DNA of 64,000 nucleotides from Streptomyces sp. NBC_01591 (GTDB lineage: Bacteria > Actinomycetota > Actinomycetes > Streptomycetales > Streptomycetaceae), in assembly GCF_035918155.1 (NCBI RefSeq), contig NZ_CP109328.1, positions 806,001-870,000 of the forward strand, read 5' to 3'. The notes beneath the pieces were generated by a model, which worked only from the letters and a program-made list of their open reading frames with translations, had not been told where the DNA came from and searched no databases. Of the stretch, positions 35,219-44,585 are shown in pieces (the stretch's first letter is position 1; each line of letters opens with the position of its first letter). The position numbers and the translations under genes are program-made.

Positions 35219-35551
35219 TTGCAGCGTCTGGCAGCCGGTCATGATCTCACCTATTACCACGGCTTGGAGCTGGTCTTCGGTGATCCGGCGTTCGTTAGTT
35301 GCCCGGCGATGTTTCACGATCCGGTCTTCCGGGTGCCGACGAGCGAGGAGCTGATGCGAGTTGCTCGCCAGCTTGGTGAGGAACCACCGGTTCTCGTCGC
35401 TTTCGAAGCGGACGCGGGCGGTCGGGAGCCCGCCTCCTGTCTCATTGCCGCAGAACGGTTCGAGGTCGTGCACGAGACCGTTCTGAGGTACTGGTGGGAC
35501 GACGCAGCCCCTGGTCAGCGCTTCGCTCCGTGGGTGCAGCCTCTGGTATAG
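35219..35551 (+). pseudogene. Hypothetical protein, N-terminus lost at the IS1380 border
   Basis: The frame reads AGHDLTYYHGLELVFGDPAF, SCPAMFHDPVFRVPTSEELM, then PVLVAFEADAGG and a conserved-looking end HETVLRYWWDDAAPGQRFAP before the TAG 35549-35551. It starts with no ATG or ribosome site, about 70 bp from the IS1380 right end, so the first part is probably gone. It looks like a small intracellular protein of an uncharacterised Streptomyces family. Confidence 0.45.
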
Positions 35552-35564
35552 CCAGTGAGGTGAG

Positions 35565-36803
35565 CTATGCGGCCACCACCCCGACAGAGGGGAACGGGAA
35601 GGCAACGGCCTCATCGAAGCGCTGGCCGTGCTGGAGGCAGTGGTAGAGCTGTCCGATCATGCGGTTGAAGAGGTTGCGTTGGGCGGCGGCGTGCCAATCG
35701 CCGTGCTCGTCGCGTCGGCGTCGGTAGTGGGTCTTGGCGCCAGGTGAGGCGGTGATTGCGGAGAAGGACCAGAGGTAGCCAGCGTGGTTGAGGCGGTCAT
35801 TCTTTACCCAACGGCGGGTGACTGCGGACTTCTTGCCTGAAGCTCTGGTGATAGGCGAGGAGCCGGCGTATGCCTTCAGGCCGCGGGCGTCCGCGAATCG
35901 GTTGCGGTCGTCGCCGATCTCGGCAAGCACCCGGGCACCAAGCTGTATGCCGAGACCAGGGAAGCTGAGGATGGTCTCGGCGTCCGGGTGCTGAGGGAAA
36001 GCCTCCCCGACCGCCTCAGCCAGGTCATCGGCAGCCGCGCAGGCGGCTTCGAGCTGGACGAGGAGGGCGAGCATCTGTTTGCCGAGCGCGTCCTCGACGA
36101 GCAGCGGCTGATGAGCCCAGTCAGCCCGGAAGATGTCCCGGAGCTGTTCGGCGTCAGCCTTGATGCCGCGCTGTCGGCCGGCCCGCTTGAGTGCGGTCTG
36201 CAGCTGGGTGCGGGTCAGCTGGGCTGCGCGGGTCGGGGTTGGGGCCGCCCGGAGGATCTCGCGAACCTCAGGCCGGCACAGACCGTTCTTCCAGACGTCG
36301 GCCGCTGCCAGGGCGGAAGGGTAGTACTCGCGCAGCAGGGAGCGGAGCTGGTTGGCGATCTGCTGCCGGTTCCAGGTGGCGTCCTGCTGAGCGCGGGCGA
36401 GGACCGCGATGGCCCGGGCGAGGTCACTGTCGTCAGGGAGCGACCGGTGGGCGTGCATGTCGGTACGGAGAATATTCGCCAGAACCAGGGCGTCACCGGG
36501 ATCGGACTTCTTGCGCGAGACCGAGTGCCGGTCTCGGTAGCGGGCGGCTGCCATCGGGTTGATCGCGAACACCTTTCGCTTCCCGGCGCGCAGCAGGCCG
36601 CGGGAGGTTTCGATCGCGACAGGGATGGGGGTCTCCTCGGTGTCGCCGTACTCGGCGAGCAGGTCCAGCAGGATCTTGTAGCCGGCGGCATCGTCAGTGA
36701 TGTGCCGCTTGGCCAGGAGCTGGCCGGTGTCGTCGACCAGGGCCACGTCGTGCGTCTTTTCCGCCCAGTCGATTCCGCAGTAGATCAAGATTTCCCTCCC
36801 CAT
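35565..36803 (-). CDS. IS110-family transposase, full length
   Basis: The 412-aa product carries both domains of the family. The N-terminal DEDD domain reads YCGIDWAEKTHDVALVDDTG, with VAIETSRGLLR and SVSRKKSDPGDALVLANILR. The C-terminal Tnp_20 domain reads AETILSFPGLGIQLGARVLA, then LKAYAGSSPITRASGKKSAV and the serine-bearing YAGSSPI motif. The frame is intact. IS110 elements move through a circular form guided by a bridge RNA encoded in the flanking non-coding ends; such a segment would lie in 36804-37250 or 35551-35565. Activity cannot be judged without the element's exact ends. Confidence 0.88.
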   Translation of the reverse strand: MGREILIYCGIDWAEKTHDVALVDDTGQLLAKRHITDDAAGYKILLDLLAEYGDTEETPIPVAIETSRGLLRAGKRKVFAINPMAAARYRDRHSVSRKKSDPGDALVLANILRTDMHAHRSLPDDSDLARAIAVLARAQQDATWNRQQIANQLRSLLREYYPSALAAADVWKNGLCRPEVREILRAAPTPTRAAQLTRTQLQTALKRAGRQRGIKADAEQLRDIFRADWAHQPLLVEDALGKQMLALLVQLEAACAAADDLAEAVGEAFPQHPDAETILSFPGLGIQLGARVLAEIGDDRNRFADARGLKAYAGSSPITRASGKKSAVTRRWVKNDRLNHAGYLWSFSAITASPGAKTHYRRRRDEHGDWHAAAQRNLFNRMIGQLYHCLQHGQRFDEAVAFPFPSVGVVAA

Positions 36804-37447
36804 GGACTGTTTCCGCTGGTCACGAGCTCATGCGGAACCACGCAGCGACCTAATCCCAGGACTCGACACGGGGCCGGTCCGCCACCTCAGTAGCTGTTCG
36901 TGGCACCAGCTCACCCCACGGGCCCCGGTCTGCGTTGGAGCTGAAGCGGCTCGGGCATCACGAGGGGTCACCGTGCGGCGGGCTCGCACCACAGACACCA
37001 ACGAGTGATCAAGCAGGAAGTGTTGACGATGGTGGCGATCGCGAGGGCGCCGGGCAGCGCCGCTCTGGATAGAGGCGTCAAGTGCCCGGACGGCTCAAGG
37101 CGTCAGCCCGGCACCCACGTGACCGCCACCGAAGCCATCATTCACTGCTCGAACAGCCCCGTTGAGGCGCACATCCCTCGTGACTGTGGCTAACACCGGA
37201 TTAGGACGACTCCGACGCCGCGATCACACCAGCCACGCGAAGATCATCCCAGGACGGTTAGGGTGCGCTTCATCGAGCCGATGGACTGGAGACGGATGAT
37301 GGAGCAGGACGAAGCCCTGCAACTTGCGGTGACGTTCAGGTTCAACGTCTGACTCGACCATGACGAGCCTGCTCGCTCCGGGCGGCGTGGGTGTACACGA
37401 AAGCGGCCGGTCAGATCGGTGCAGGCAGGACTCGCTAGTCTCGTCCG
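36804..37447. other. Flank of the IS110 element; no firm gene
   Basis: About 640 bp. The first 200 bp upstream of the IS110 transposase are the place where a bridge RNA is expected in this family, but no structure was proved. A short frame ending FRFNV at a TGA near 37352 (MDWRRMMEQDEALQLAVTF) may be the tail of a lost gene. Confidence 0.35.
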
Positions 37448-38728
37448 ATGGGGAAGACTGAGTCCATGAGAGACATCGTTTTCACGCGCAAGAGCGGCTG
37501 GATCCCGAACGTGATCCGCGAGGACGGTGAGCTGAAGCTGATGCTCGGTGCCGGGGCCGACGCCAACCACGCGCCTCGCACGTTCGCGTTCTCGATCAGG
37601 GAAGCCCATCTTGCGGTGATCCGGGAGGACCTGGCCAGACACCTGCTGCTGTGGAGTGCGGTCCTTCCGCTGTGCGACGCCGCCGGAACCCGGGGCCGGC
37701 TCGACGAGAACGCTGCCGTCGCGCTCCTGGACCCGATCCTCCTCTCCGCGCCCGCGGACGTCGACGCGCTCTTCCAGCGCATCCGGTGGGACAGGGGCCG
37801 GCTCATCGCCCATGGGGCTGACATCGATCTCCTCGAGCGCGGTCAGGTCTGCGCGGCGATGCGCGCGGCGACAGAGACGTCCAACGGGAAACGAGCTCAG
37901 GAGTACCACGCGGACCGCCGTCGCGCCGAGCGCGGAGCAGTACTCGGTCCACTCGACGCCGCGATTCTGAGGTACACGGGCCAGTACCTGCACGGCGCGA
38001 CGGTTCCGAGGCGGATGCCCGATGCCGTCGCCCCCGCGCTGCTGCCCGAGGTCATGCGTGTGATCGCCACCGCGGAGCAGGCGTGCGCCGGGATGCGGAT
38101 CGGCCGCGATCCGCGACGGGGAAAGCGCGCCACGGACAAGCGCGACTGGGATCGGATGGCGACGACGGTCGACGCGGCCGTGCGCCGTGCACACCCTGAG
38201 CTCGCCGATGACGCGGTGCGTACCGTGAGCTTCCTGATGTGCTCGGAGGCCGCGGACCGCTCCAGGAGCACGCCCCTGGAGGATGACGAGGAGGCTGCCG
38301 GCGACCGCGCCGACTTCGGCGAGAGTGCGAGGAAGACGATCCTGTCGTTCACCGACGACAAGGGCGTCGAGAAGAAGTGGTTCCCGGACAATCCCCGCAC
38401 TGCCACCGCGGAGTTCTGGGAGTTCGTCGGCGATCGCTCTTCCGCGGACAACGAAGTGTTCACCATCGAGGACGAGGAGATGGGCGAAGGGATCCAGCTC
38501 CACTTCTACGCGGACTCCATCGCCCGGATCACGACGGTGCACGAGGGTAAAGGCGGGTCGGATCCGCAGTACCGGGTCGAGTACAGCCTGGTCGACGGGA
38601 TCGGCGGGTACCGGAACCTGGTGAGCGCCTTCGTCCGCGGCGGCTGCGCCGCACTCGAACAGCACGGCTCTTGGATGTCGGATGCCGCTGAGCTCGAGCG
38701 CGCGCGCCGGCGGCGCGACGCCGGGTAG
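37448..38728 (+). CDS. Hypothetical protein, DUF6357-like
   Basis: The 426-aa product starts MGKTESMRDIVFTRKSGWIP; a second ATG at 37466 (MRDIV) has GGGGAAG about 10 nt upstream and is equally likely. It is hydrophilic and has no signal or membrane helix. Recognisable stretches are DGELKLMLGAGADANHAPRT, HLAVIREDLARHLLLWSAVL, a helical middle (YLHGATVPRRMPDAVAPALL) and an acidic beta-rich end (TIEDEEMGEGIQLHFYADSI, VEYSLVDGIGGYRNLVSAFV). From memory this matches the DUF6357 group of Streptomyces proteins of unknown function. The frame is intact over 1.28 kb, unlike its neighbours. Confidence 0.65.
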   Translation: MGKTESMRDIVFTRKSGWIPNVIREDGELKLMLGAGADANHAPRTFAFSIREAHLAVIREDLARHLLLWSAVLPLCDAAGTRGRLDENAAVALLDPILLSAPADVDALFQRIRWDRGRLIAHGADIDLLERGQVCAAMRAATETSNGKRAQEYHADRRRAERGAVLGPLDAAILRYTGQYLHGATVPRRMPDAVAPALLPEVMRVIATAEQACAGMRIGRDPRRGKRATDKRDWDRMATTVDAAVRRAHPELADDAVRTVSFLMCSEAADRSRSTPLEDDEEAAGDRADFGESARKTILSFTDDKGVEKKWFPDNPRTATAEFWEFVGDRSSADNEVFTIEDEEMGEGIQLHFYADSIARITTVHEGKGGSDPQYRVEYSLVDGIGGYRNLVSAFVRGGCAALEQHGSWMSDAAELERARRRRDAG

Positions 38729-39018
38729 TCCCAGCGGGAGCCCGCGCACGCGCCGTCGGAAGGACCTGCGAAAGAGCGGGTACAGGAGTCCGCGCACTGG
38801 CCGACGCAGCCAGCTGACTCGGCCGCATCGCTCGACTGAGCGGTTGGGGGTGCCGTCGCTTCACCTGCCCGTCGAGGAAGTCATGAGGCAGGTGGTGATC
38901 AGTTTCAACAACGGCGGTCGCCGCGGGCCCGGTACCGGGAAGAGGGCACGTCTTGGTCCGTCCGGGCAGTGCCACCAGGTGCGGGGTCGATGTCAGTGCC
39001 CAGTTCTACACTGACCGC

Positions 39019-39456
39019 ATGATCACCTTCAGTGACTTCAACTTCAAGCTGCTTGTTATCGAAAAGCTCATGTACTGGGACGAGGTGCTGACGCCGCAGT
39101 TCAGCCTTGGGGGGCACATGCGCGAGCAGAGCGGGATCACCGACCTCTACCAGTACGTGGTCGACAACGACCTGGCCTACAAGGTCCTCCCCGAGGCGCG
39201 CGCCTACTTCGAGGGACTGGATATACCGGATGAACTGCTCCTCACGGTCGACGAACTGACCATCGACGGCGGTCACCAGGTGTACCAGGAGTGCGCGCCG
39301 GTCTGGGACGGCGAGGACGAGCTCTTCGATGTCCGCTCACTCGCAGATCTCGCCCTCGTACCGAATCTCCAACGCATCGTCGGCGCGGACGAGGCCCTGC
39401 TCGCGGTCCCGGACAAGTTGGACGTCCTCGCGGCCCGCGGCGTCACCGCCCACTGA
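39019..39456 (+). CDS. DUF6892-like hypothetical protein
   Basis: The 145-aa product reads MITFSDFNFKLLVIEKLMYW at the start, has LTPQFSLGGHMREQSGITDL, ARAYFEGLDIPDELLLTVDE and GGHQVYQECAPVWDGEDELF, and ends with DLALVPNLQRIVG. The FKLLVIEKLMY start and the G-x-x-VY-x(5)-P-WDGEDxLFD core match what I know of DUF6892, a family found beside toxin-immunity genes in many bacteria. It may be an immunity-type protein, but no toxin is near. ATG 39019 is chosen because the homology starts there. Confidence 0.6.
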   Translation: MITFSDFNFKLLVIEKLMYWDEVLTPQFSLGGHMREQSGITDLYQYVVDNDLAYKVLPEARAYFEGLDIPDELLLTVDELTIDGGHQVYQECAPVWDGEDELFDVRSLADLALVPNLQRIVGADEALLAVPDKLDVLAARGVTAH

Positions 39457-39503
39457 CCAAAATCAAAATCGGGCCTGTTTAGAGGTCGTTTTCTCTCGGT
39501 GTT

Positions 39504-39606
39504 TCATCCTGTTATGCGGGCTTTGTTGGGTAATGCTGGGTCGCGCCAGGAGATGGTGGTCTCTCCGGTGAGACGGCGGGCCATCAGGTCGGTCGTGGCT
39601 ATCGAT
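39504..39606 (-). pseudogene. Transposase C-terminal scrap
   Basis: Leftward codons read IATTDLMARRLTGETTISWR and DPALPNKARITG with a TGA at 39506-39504, a typical transposase tail (family not settled). The nearby stretch CTGTTTAGAGGTCGTTTTCT is probably the IS end. Confidence 0.45.
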
Positions 39607-39696
39607 GACCTGCGGCTTCGTTGATGGGCGCGGACGGGAACCGGACCCGCGCCGGGTAAGGGTGCGGGTCCGGTTCCACTTGGGAGGCTGTGCCCC

Positions 39697-40062
39697 TTAC
39701 CGGTTGAGGATCTGCTCGACCTTGTCGGCCACCTGCTCAGCCTGGATGTTGCGGCCCTTCTCGTTGGGGTGCGCGTACCAGGGGATCCACTGGTCGTTCT
39801 CGCCGATCTGGGAGTTCTCCAGCAGGCCGCCGATGCCCCGGTTGCGGCCGTCGCACGCCGTGTTGCTGCCGGTGTGGGCGTAGAGGTCGACGAAGTCGGC
39901 GCCGGCGTCCGCGACGGCCTTCTTCATCGTGTCGTCCAGCCGCTTCTGGATCTGGTCCAGGACCGGCAGGGCGTCCTTGGGGATGTCGGCGAGCGGCAGC
40001 TCGGTCTGGCCGGGCGCCGGGGTCAGGCACTTGTTCGTGTCCTCGGGCACGAGCCTGGGGTA
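39697..40062 (-). pseudogene. SGNH/GDSL-type hydrolase, C-terminal half
   Basis: From 40062 leftward the product reads YPRLVPEDTNKCLTPAPGQT, then ALPVLDQIQKRLDDTMKKAV, ADAGADFVDLYAHTGSNTAC and WIPWYAHPNEKGRNIQAEQV, ending EQILNR. The D-x-x-H-like end (YAHPNEKG) carries the catalytic His of secreted Streptomyces GDSL lipases; two cysteines fit the usual disulfides. The signal peptide and the GDSL serine block are gone: the gene is cut exactly at an IS6 end (40063). Confidence 0.7.
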
Positions 40063-40138
40063 GCCGTCCTTTCCTGAATGGTCGTACGCCGGCGTTGTCA
40101 CGTTGTTGGGTGTGTGGGTGTCTGACGGTGCGTCGAGG
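40063..40138 (-). repeat. Solo right end of an IS6-type element (copy 1)
   Basis: These 76 bp are the reverse complement, with one mismatch, of 60937-61012, which lies between the IS6 transposase stop and the next gene. Outside these bases the two copies differ. The copy separates two truncated genes. Confidence 0.8.
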
Positions 40139-40588
40139 CACAGCGCACTGCGGCTGACACCTGACGAGTGGATGATTCCGCTGTTCGGCGAGCCGGAGGC
40201 AGATGGGAAGCGCGATGTCCTGGAAGGACGGCTGCTCTCGCTTGCTCTGGAGGCACTGAGGCTCGGAACCAACGTGGTCCTGGATTTCGGATGCTGGTCT
40301 CGTGACGAGAGGTCCGCGATCCGCTGGTTGGTGAATTCTGTGGGCGCGTCCTGTCACCTCGTTTACGTGCCGGTGGACCATGAGACCCAACGCGCTCGGA
40401 TCGCCCATCGCCGATCGACCACTCCGGATCAGACCTTCCCGATGAGCGAGGCGGACCTCTTGCACTGGAGGACACTGTTCGAGGAGCCCGACGCCGGAGA
40501 ACTCGATGGTCATGAGGTTGGCGGCCCGCCTCCTGGGTGGTCGGGTTGGCTGGAGTGGGCCACCGAGCGGTGGCCGTCTTTCACGTGA
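40139..40588 (+). pseudogene. P-loop kinase-like (zeta-toxin/AAA_33 type) protein lacking its N-terminus
   Basis: Beginning at the IS6 scar, the frame reads RHSALRLTPDEWMIPLFGEP, then LRLGTNVVLDFGCWSRDERS, HLVYVPVDHETQRARIAHRR, and ends WLEWATERWPSFT. NVVLDFGCWS is the second conserved block (substrate Asp) of this kinase group, and the D-E-T-x-R-x-R run is the lid. The Walker A loop, normally about 30 residues earlier, has been removed, so no nucleotide can bind. An ancestor may have phosphorylated a small molecule such as an antibiotic. Confidence 0.65.
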
Positions 40589-40895
40589 CTGTCCGGCTCA
40601 CCCCTGGTGCGGTCCCACCGCGGCAGCTCGGATGCCTGGACTCAACAGAGACGGACACAAGCTGAACCGTCTCGCTGATCTCCGGGCACCACAGGTCATC
40701 GACTCGCACCACCCGGACTTACCTGAGACAGGACATCTGATGTCGTGGTCATCTCAGCCGCGTCGGCAAGCGCAAGTGCCCCTCTTGTACTTTGTGACCT
40801 GGTCGACGTCACTGACGTGGGTGCCTGTGGGGCTCGTAAAGTCATCGCTGCTGGTCAGCACCCACCTCTCGGTGGGGACTTGTCATGCTGCCCTG

Positions 40896-41952
40896 ATGAT
40901 CGTGTCCCTGCTCTACCGCACCGCCCGCGCGCTGCTGTCCGTCCCCGCGGTCCTACTGTGCCGAGACACCTGCTGCGGCACGAGAATGCCATCCTGCGCA
41001 GGCATGTGAAGGGCAGGGTGCGCTATGAGCCGGCCGACCGATTCTGGCTCGCAGCCCTCAGCTCGCTGATACCGTGTGGCCGCTGGGCCGCCGTCTTCCC
41101 CGTTACCCCCCGGCACTTTGCTGGCCTGGCACCGCAAACTGATCGCCAGAAGGCGGGACTACCGCGGCTCTCGCACCGGACGGCCGCCGACGGCGGCGCG
41201 CTCAAGAGTCCCGTGCTGCGCCTGGCCGATGAGAATCCCCGCTGGGGTCACCGCCGCATCCAGGGCGAACCGGCCCGACTCGGGCACCCCCTCGCGGCCT
41301 CCACGGCCTGGGAGATCCTGCACGCAGGCATCGACCCAGCCCCGCGCCGCTCCGGCCCCACCTGGCGCGACTGTCGACACGGCGCAGGCTCAGGGGATCC
41401 CTGCCGCGGACTTCTTCCACATCGACACGGCCCGGGGCAAGCGCCTGTACGCGATGGCGTTCAGCGAGCACGGCACCCGGAGACTGCACATCACCGCGGT
41501 GACCACGCACCCCACCGCGCAGTGGGCGGTACAACAGGCCCGGAACATCGCTGCCGACCTCGGCGAGCGGGGGCGCCGTGCCACGGTTCCTGCTACGCGA
41601 CCGCGACAGCAAGTACACCGACGCCTTCGATGCCGTCATCACCGCCCAGGACACTCAGGTGCTGCTCAGCGCGCCCCGGGCACCGCGCATGAACGCGCAT
41701 TGCGCACGCGTGACCGGCATCATCCGCCGCAAGGCCCTCGACCACGTCCTGATCCTGGGCGGGAACCACGCCAGGAAGGTCCTGACTGACCACCAGGACC
41801 ACTACAACGGACACCGGCCGCACCGATCCCGGCAACAGCTACCGCCCAGCGCGACCGAGCAGCCCGCAATCGCGCACGACCTCCACGACCGAAGCCTGCT
41901 AAGCACCAGGGTCCTCGGCGGCATCAACAACGAGTATCGATATGCCGCGTGA
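40896..41952 (+). pseudogene. Integrase-type (rve) transposase with several frameshifts
   Basis: Pieces in changing frames follow the order of one protein: MIVSLLYRTARALLSVPAVL, LRHENAILRRHVKGRVRYEP, HRKLIARRRDYRGSRTGRPP, ENPRWGHRRIQGEPARLGHP, DFFHIDTARGKRLYAMAFSE, RFLLRDRDSKYTDAFDAVIT and YNGHRPHRSRQQLPPSATEQ, ending GINNEYRYAA. The DDE residues in FFHID, RDRDS and the downstream Glu region are spread over at least four frames. It is a decayed IS481/IS3-like transposase. Confidence 0.75.
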
Positions 41953-42052
41953 CCTGCAACGACGACTTTTCGAGCCCCACAAGCCCGGCAGGCGGCCGAC
42001 ACACGGCTTGCCGTCCTGATTCGCACTGTCCACCGAGCCTCGGACGCACCTG

Positions 42053-42756
42053 CGGTATCCCGAGGATCACTGCCGGGCTTCGCGATGGGGGTGAGGTGGT
42101 GAACCACAAACGCGTCGCCCGGGTCATGAAGGCCATCGACCCGGCCGGGCTCCGCCTGCGCCGCCGGCACCGCACCACCGTCCCCGACCTCGAGGCCGCG
42201 AAGGTCCCGGACCTGATCGGCCGCGACTTCACCGCCACCGAGGTCGACACCAAGTACGTCGGCGACATCACTTGTCTGCCGCTGAGCGGCGGGACGTTCC
42301 GCTACCTGGCGACCGTGACCGACCTCGCCTCGCGGCGCCTGGCGGAGCGGGCGATCGCCGACCGCATGCGGACCGACCTCGTCATCGACGCCCTGCATGC
42401 GGCCGAACGGACCCGCGGCAATCTCACCGGCGCCATTTTCCACAGCGATCGCGGGCCCAGTACTGCAGCCGGGCTTTCGCCGACGCCTGCCGTGAAGCCG
42501 GCGTCACCCAGTCCATGAGCGCGGTCCGCTCCAGCGCGGACAACGCACTCGCCGAGTCGTTCAACGCGACCTGCAAATGGGAGACCCTCCAAGGTCGCCG
42601 GGCCCGGGACACCGAGCGCGAGGCCCACCTGAACCTCTTCCACCGACTGCACCGCTCAACACCGTCCGACGCCACTCCCGCCTCGGACATCGCAGCCCCA
42701 TCGCCTACGAGCGAACACCCCGAACAACAACAACCGCGCTGGCCGAAGCCGCATAA
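42053..42756 (+). pseudogene. IS3-family OrfB transposase, frameshifted
   Basis: The first frame gives GEVVNHKRVARVMKAIDPAG, TEVDTKYVGDITCLPLSGGT and GAIFHSDRGP (two catalytic Asp). A shift near 42465 leads to YCSRAFADACREAGVTQSMS, SSADNALAESFNATCKWETL (catalytic Glu), and another near 42650 to the tail GHRSPIAYER and LAEAA with a TAA (42754-42756). The first ~60 residues are missing. It is inactive. Confidence 0.75.
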
Positions 42757-42763
42757 CCCGTGT

Positions 42764-43060
42764 TCAGCGGGAGTTGTCAGCCGGGACGTCGAAGACTCCG
42801 TCGGGTTGGTTGGCCAGCGAGCGACGGGGGCGGGCCGAGCCGGTGGTGTGCCGACCCGCCTCCATTCGCTCGAACAGGCAGTAGAAGGTCGCCCGCGACG
42901 GCATCACCACCGGCGGACCCTCCAGTTTCCTGGCCTCCTGGCCGACGCGCGTGAAGTCGAGCCGTCCCTGGCCTGGCCCATCAGCGTCCGCAGGATCTGC
43001 ACCACCCGCGCATCCACCTGGCCCTGGACGGGACGTCACGGTCCTTGAGACCGTCCGCAC
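42764..43060 (-). pseudogene. Mu/TnsB-like transposase fragment
   Basis: Read leftward: a helical start, then VVMPSRATFYCLFERMEAGR and HTTGSARPRRSLANQPDGVF. The MPSRATFY..LFER and TGSARTRRSLANRPDG pattern is a conserved linker before the catalytic domain of Mu-like integrases in Streptomyces transposons. The catalytic core is absent. Confidence 0.55.
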
Positions 43061-43062
43061 TG

Positions 43063-43137
43063 GTGAACCGCTGCCAGTTCGTTGAGGATCACCAGCGCCG
43101 TTTCGGCGTCAAGCGGCTCTGCGACATCGGGCCCTGA
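43063..43137 (+). pseudogene. IS3-family OrfB N-terminal fragment
   Basis: The 24 codons from GTG 43063 read VNRCQFVEDHQRRFGVKRLC, then DIGP and a TGA. They match the start of IS3-type OrfB proteins (FVEDHQRRFGVKRLC). A separate, very short scrap. Confidence 0.5.
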
Positions 43138-43189
43138 CCCCTGATCTTGACGTCGCCTTGAGGCAGAGGGATGTGATGTTCCTGCCGAT

Positions 43190-44524
43190 TCATCCGCGCT
43201 GAGCGCGGATGAGGTCGCGGTACCACGCGAAGGACGCCTTCGGGGTGCGGACCTGGGTGTCGTGGTCGACGTGGACGAGACCGAAGCGCTGGTGGAAGCC
43301 CTCGGCCCATTCGAAGTTGTCCATCAGGGTCCAGGTGAAGTAGCCGCGCACGTCCACGCCCTGGGCCACGGAGGCGTCGACGGCCTGGAGGTGGGTGTCC
43401 AGGTAGTCGATGCGGTCGAGGTCGAGGACGGCGCCGTCCGCGTTGACGACGTCCTCGACCGAGCAGCCGTTCTCCGTGATGTAAACCGGCGGGAGTGCCG
43501 GGTATCGCTCCTTGAGGTCGACGAGCAGTTCCCGTAGGCCGTCGGGGACGACGGGCCAGTCGAACGCGGTGCGGCGGTAGCCCTCGATGGGGGCCTCTTC
43601 GAACGGCAGCCCCTCGGATGCCGGCGCCTGGATCCGGGTCGGGTTGTAGTAGTTGATGCCGAGCGCGCTCAAGGGGGCCGAGATCAGTTCGAGATCGCCG
43701 TCCCGGACGGAGCCGCCGAGGGTCGCGTCCGCGCCGAAGGCCGACAGGTCCGGGTAGGTGCCCGTGAGGATCGGGTCGTTGAACAGGCGGTTGTGCAGGT
43801 TGTCGTAGGCTCGCGCGGCGGCGCGGTCGGCGGGGGAGTCCGAAGCGGGCCAGACCGGGGTGCAGTTGTTGGCGATCAGCACCTGGAGGCCGCGCGCCCG
43901 CAGCTCCCTCAGCGCCAGGCCATGGCCGAGCAGTTGATGGTGGGCGACCGGCAAGCAGTCCAGGAACAGGGTGCGGCCCGGCGCATGAGTGCCGAGACCG
44001 TAGCCCCAGACCATGTGGATGAACGGTTCGTTGAGTGTGATCCACTTCTGGACGCGGTCGCCCAGCCTGTCGGCCATGATAGCGGCGTACTCGGCGAAGC
44101 GGTGCGCGGTGTCGCGGTTCAGCCAGCCGCCGCTGTCCTCGAGGCCCTGCGGGAGGTCCCAGTGGAACAGGGTCGGGACAGGTTCGATGCCGCGGGCGAG
44201 CAGGCCGTCGACCAGCCGGTCATAGAAGTCCAGACCCCGAGTATTGACCTCACCTGTGCCGGTCGGCTGGATCCGGGGCCAGGCGATGGAGAAGCGGTAG
44301 CCGGTGAGGCCCGCCTCGGCCATCAGCGCGACGTCCTCCTCGTACCGGTGGTAGTGGTCGCAGGCCACGTCACCGGTGTGCCCGTCGCGGACTGTGCCGG
44401 GCCGGGCGGTGAAGGTGTCCCATACCGAGGGGCCGCGGCCGTCCTCCTTGGTGGCGCCCTCGATCTGATACGACGCCGTCGAGGCGCCCCAGATGAAGTC
44501 CGCGGGGAGATGGTTCAGTGTCAC
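43190..44524 (-). CDS. GH1 family beta-glucosidase/beta-galactosidase-type glycosidase
   Basis: The 444-aa product has the GH1 N-terminal signature FIWGASTASYQIEGATKEDG, the acid/base Glu166 in TLNEP and the nucleophile Glu351 in YITENG, both in the right places of the TIM barrel. W-x-M-D-N-F-E-W near the end (TLMDNFEWAEGF) is the usual aglycone-side motif. There is no signal peptide, so it cleaves imported oligosaccharides in the cytoplasm. The GTG start at 44524 follows AGGAGG by 6 nt. A 21-bp operator lies just upstream (44539-44559), and the TetR gene 44586 diverges from the same region. Sugar preference (gluco or galacto) cannot be told. Length is normal. Confidence 0.92.
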   Translation of the reverse strand: MTLNHLPADFIWGASTASYQIEGATKEDGRGPSVWDTFTARPGTVRDGHTGDVACDHYHRYEEDVALMAEAGLTGYRFSIAWPRIQPTGTGEVNTRGLDFYDRLVDGLLARGIEPVPTLFHWDLPQGLEDSGGWLNRDTAHRFAEYAAIMADRLGDRVQKWITLNEPFIHMVWGYGLGTHAPGRTLFLDCLPVAHHQLLGHGLALRELRARGLQVLIANNCTPVWPASDSPADRAAARAYDNLHNRLFNDPILTGTYPDLSAFGADATLGGSVRDGDLELISAPLSALGINYYNPTRIQAPASEGLPFEEAPIEGYRRTAFDWPVVPDGLRELLVDLKERYPALPPVYITENGCSVEDVVNADGAVLDLDRIDYLDTHLQAVDASVAQGVDVRGYFTWTLMDNFEWAEGFHQRFGLVHVDHDTQVRTPKASFAWYRDLIRAQRG

Positions 44525-44538
44525 GCCTAACCTCCTGA

Positions 44539-44559
44539 AACATGAGCCGGGCTCACGTT
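44539..44559. promoter_or_regulatory. TetR-type operator, site 1
   Basis: A 21-bp near-palindrome, AACATGAGCC then three central bases then CTCACGTT. It sits between the ribosome site of the GH1 gene and the divergent TetR gene. The reverse complement of site 48673-48693 agrees at 18 of 21 positions; only the three centre bases differ. Confidence 0.75.
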
Positions 44560-44585
44560 AACCTGTTCGATGGGATGATGGAAGC

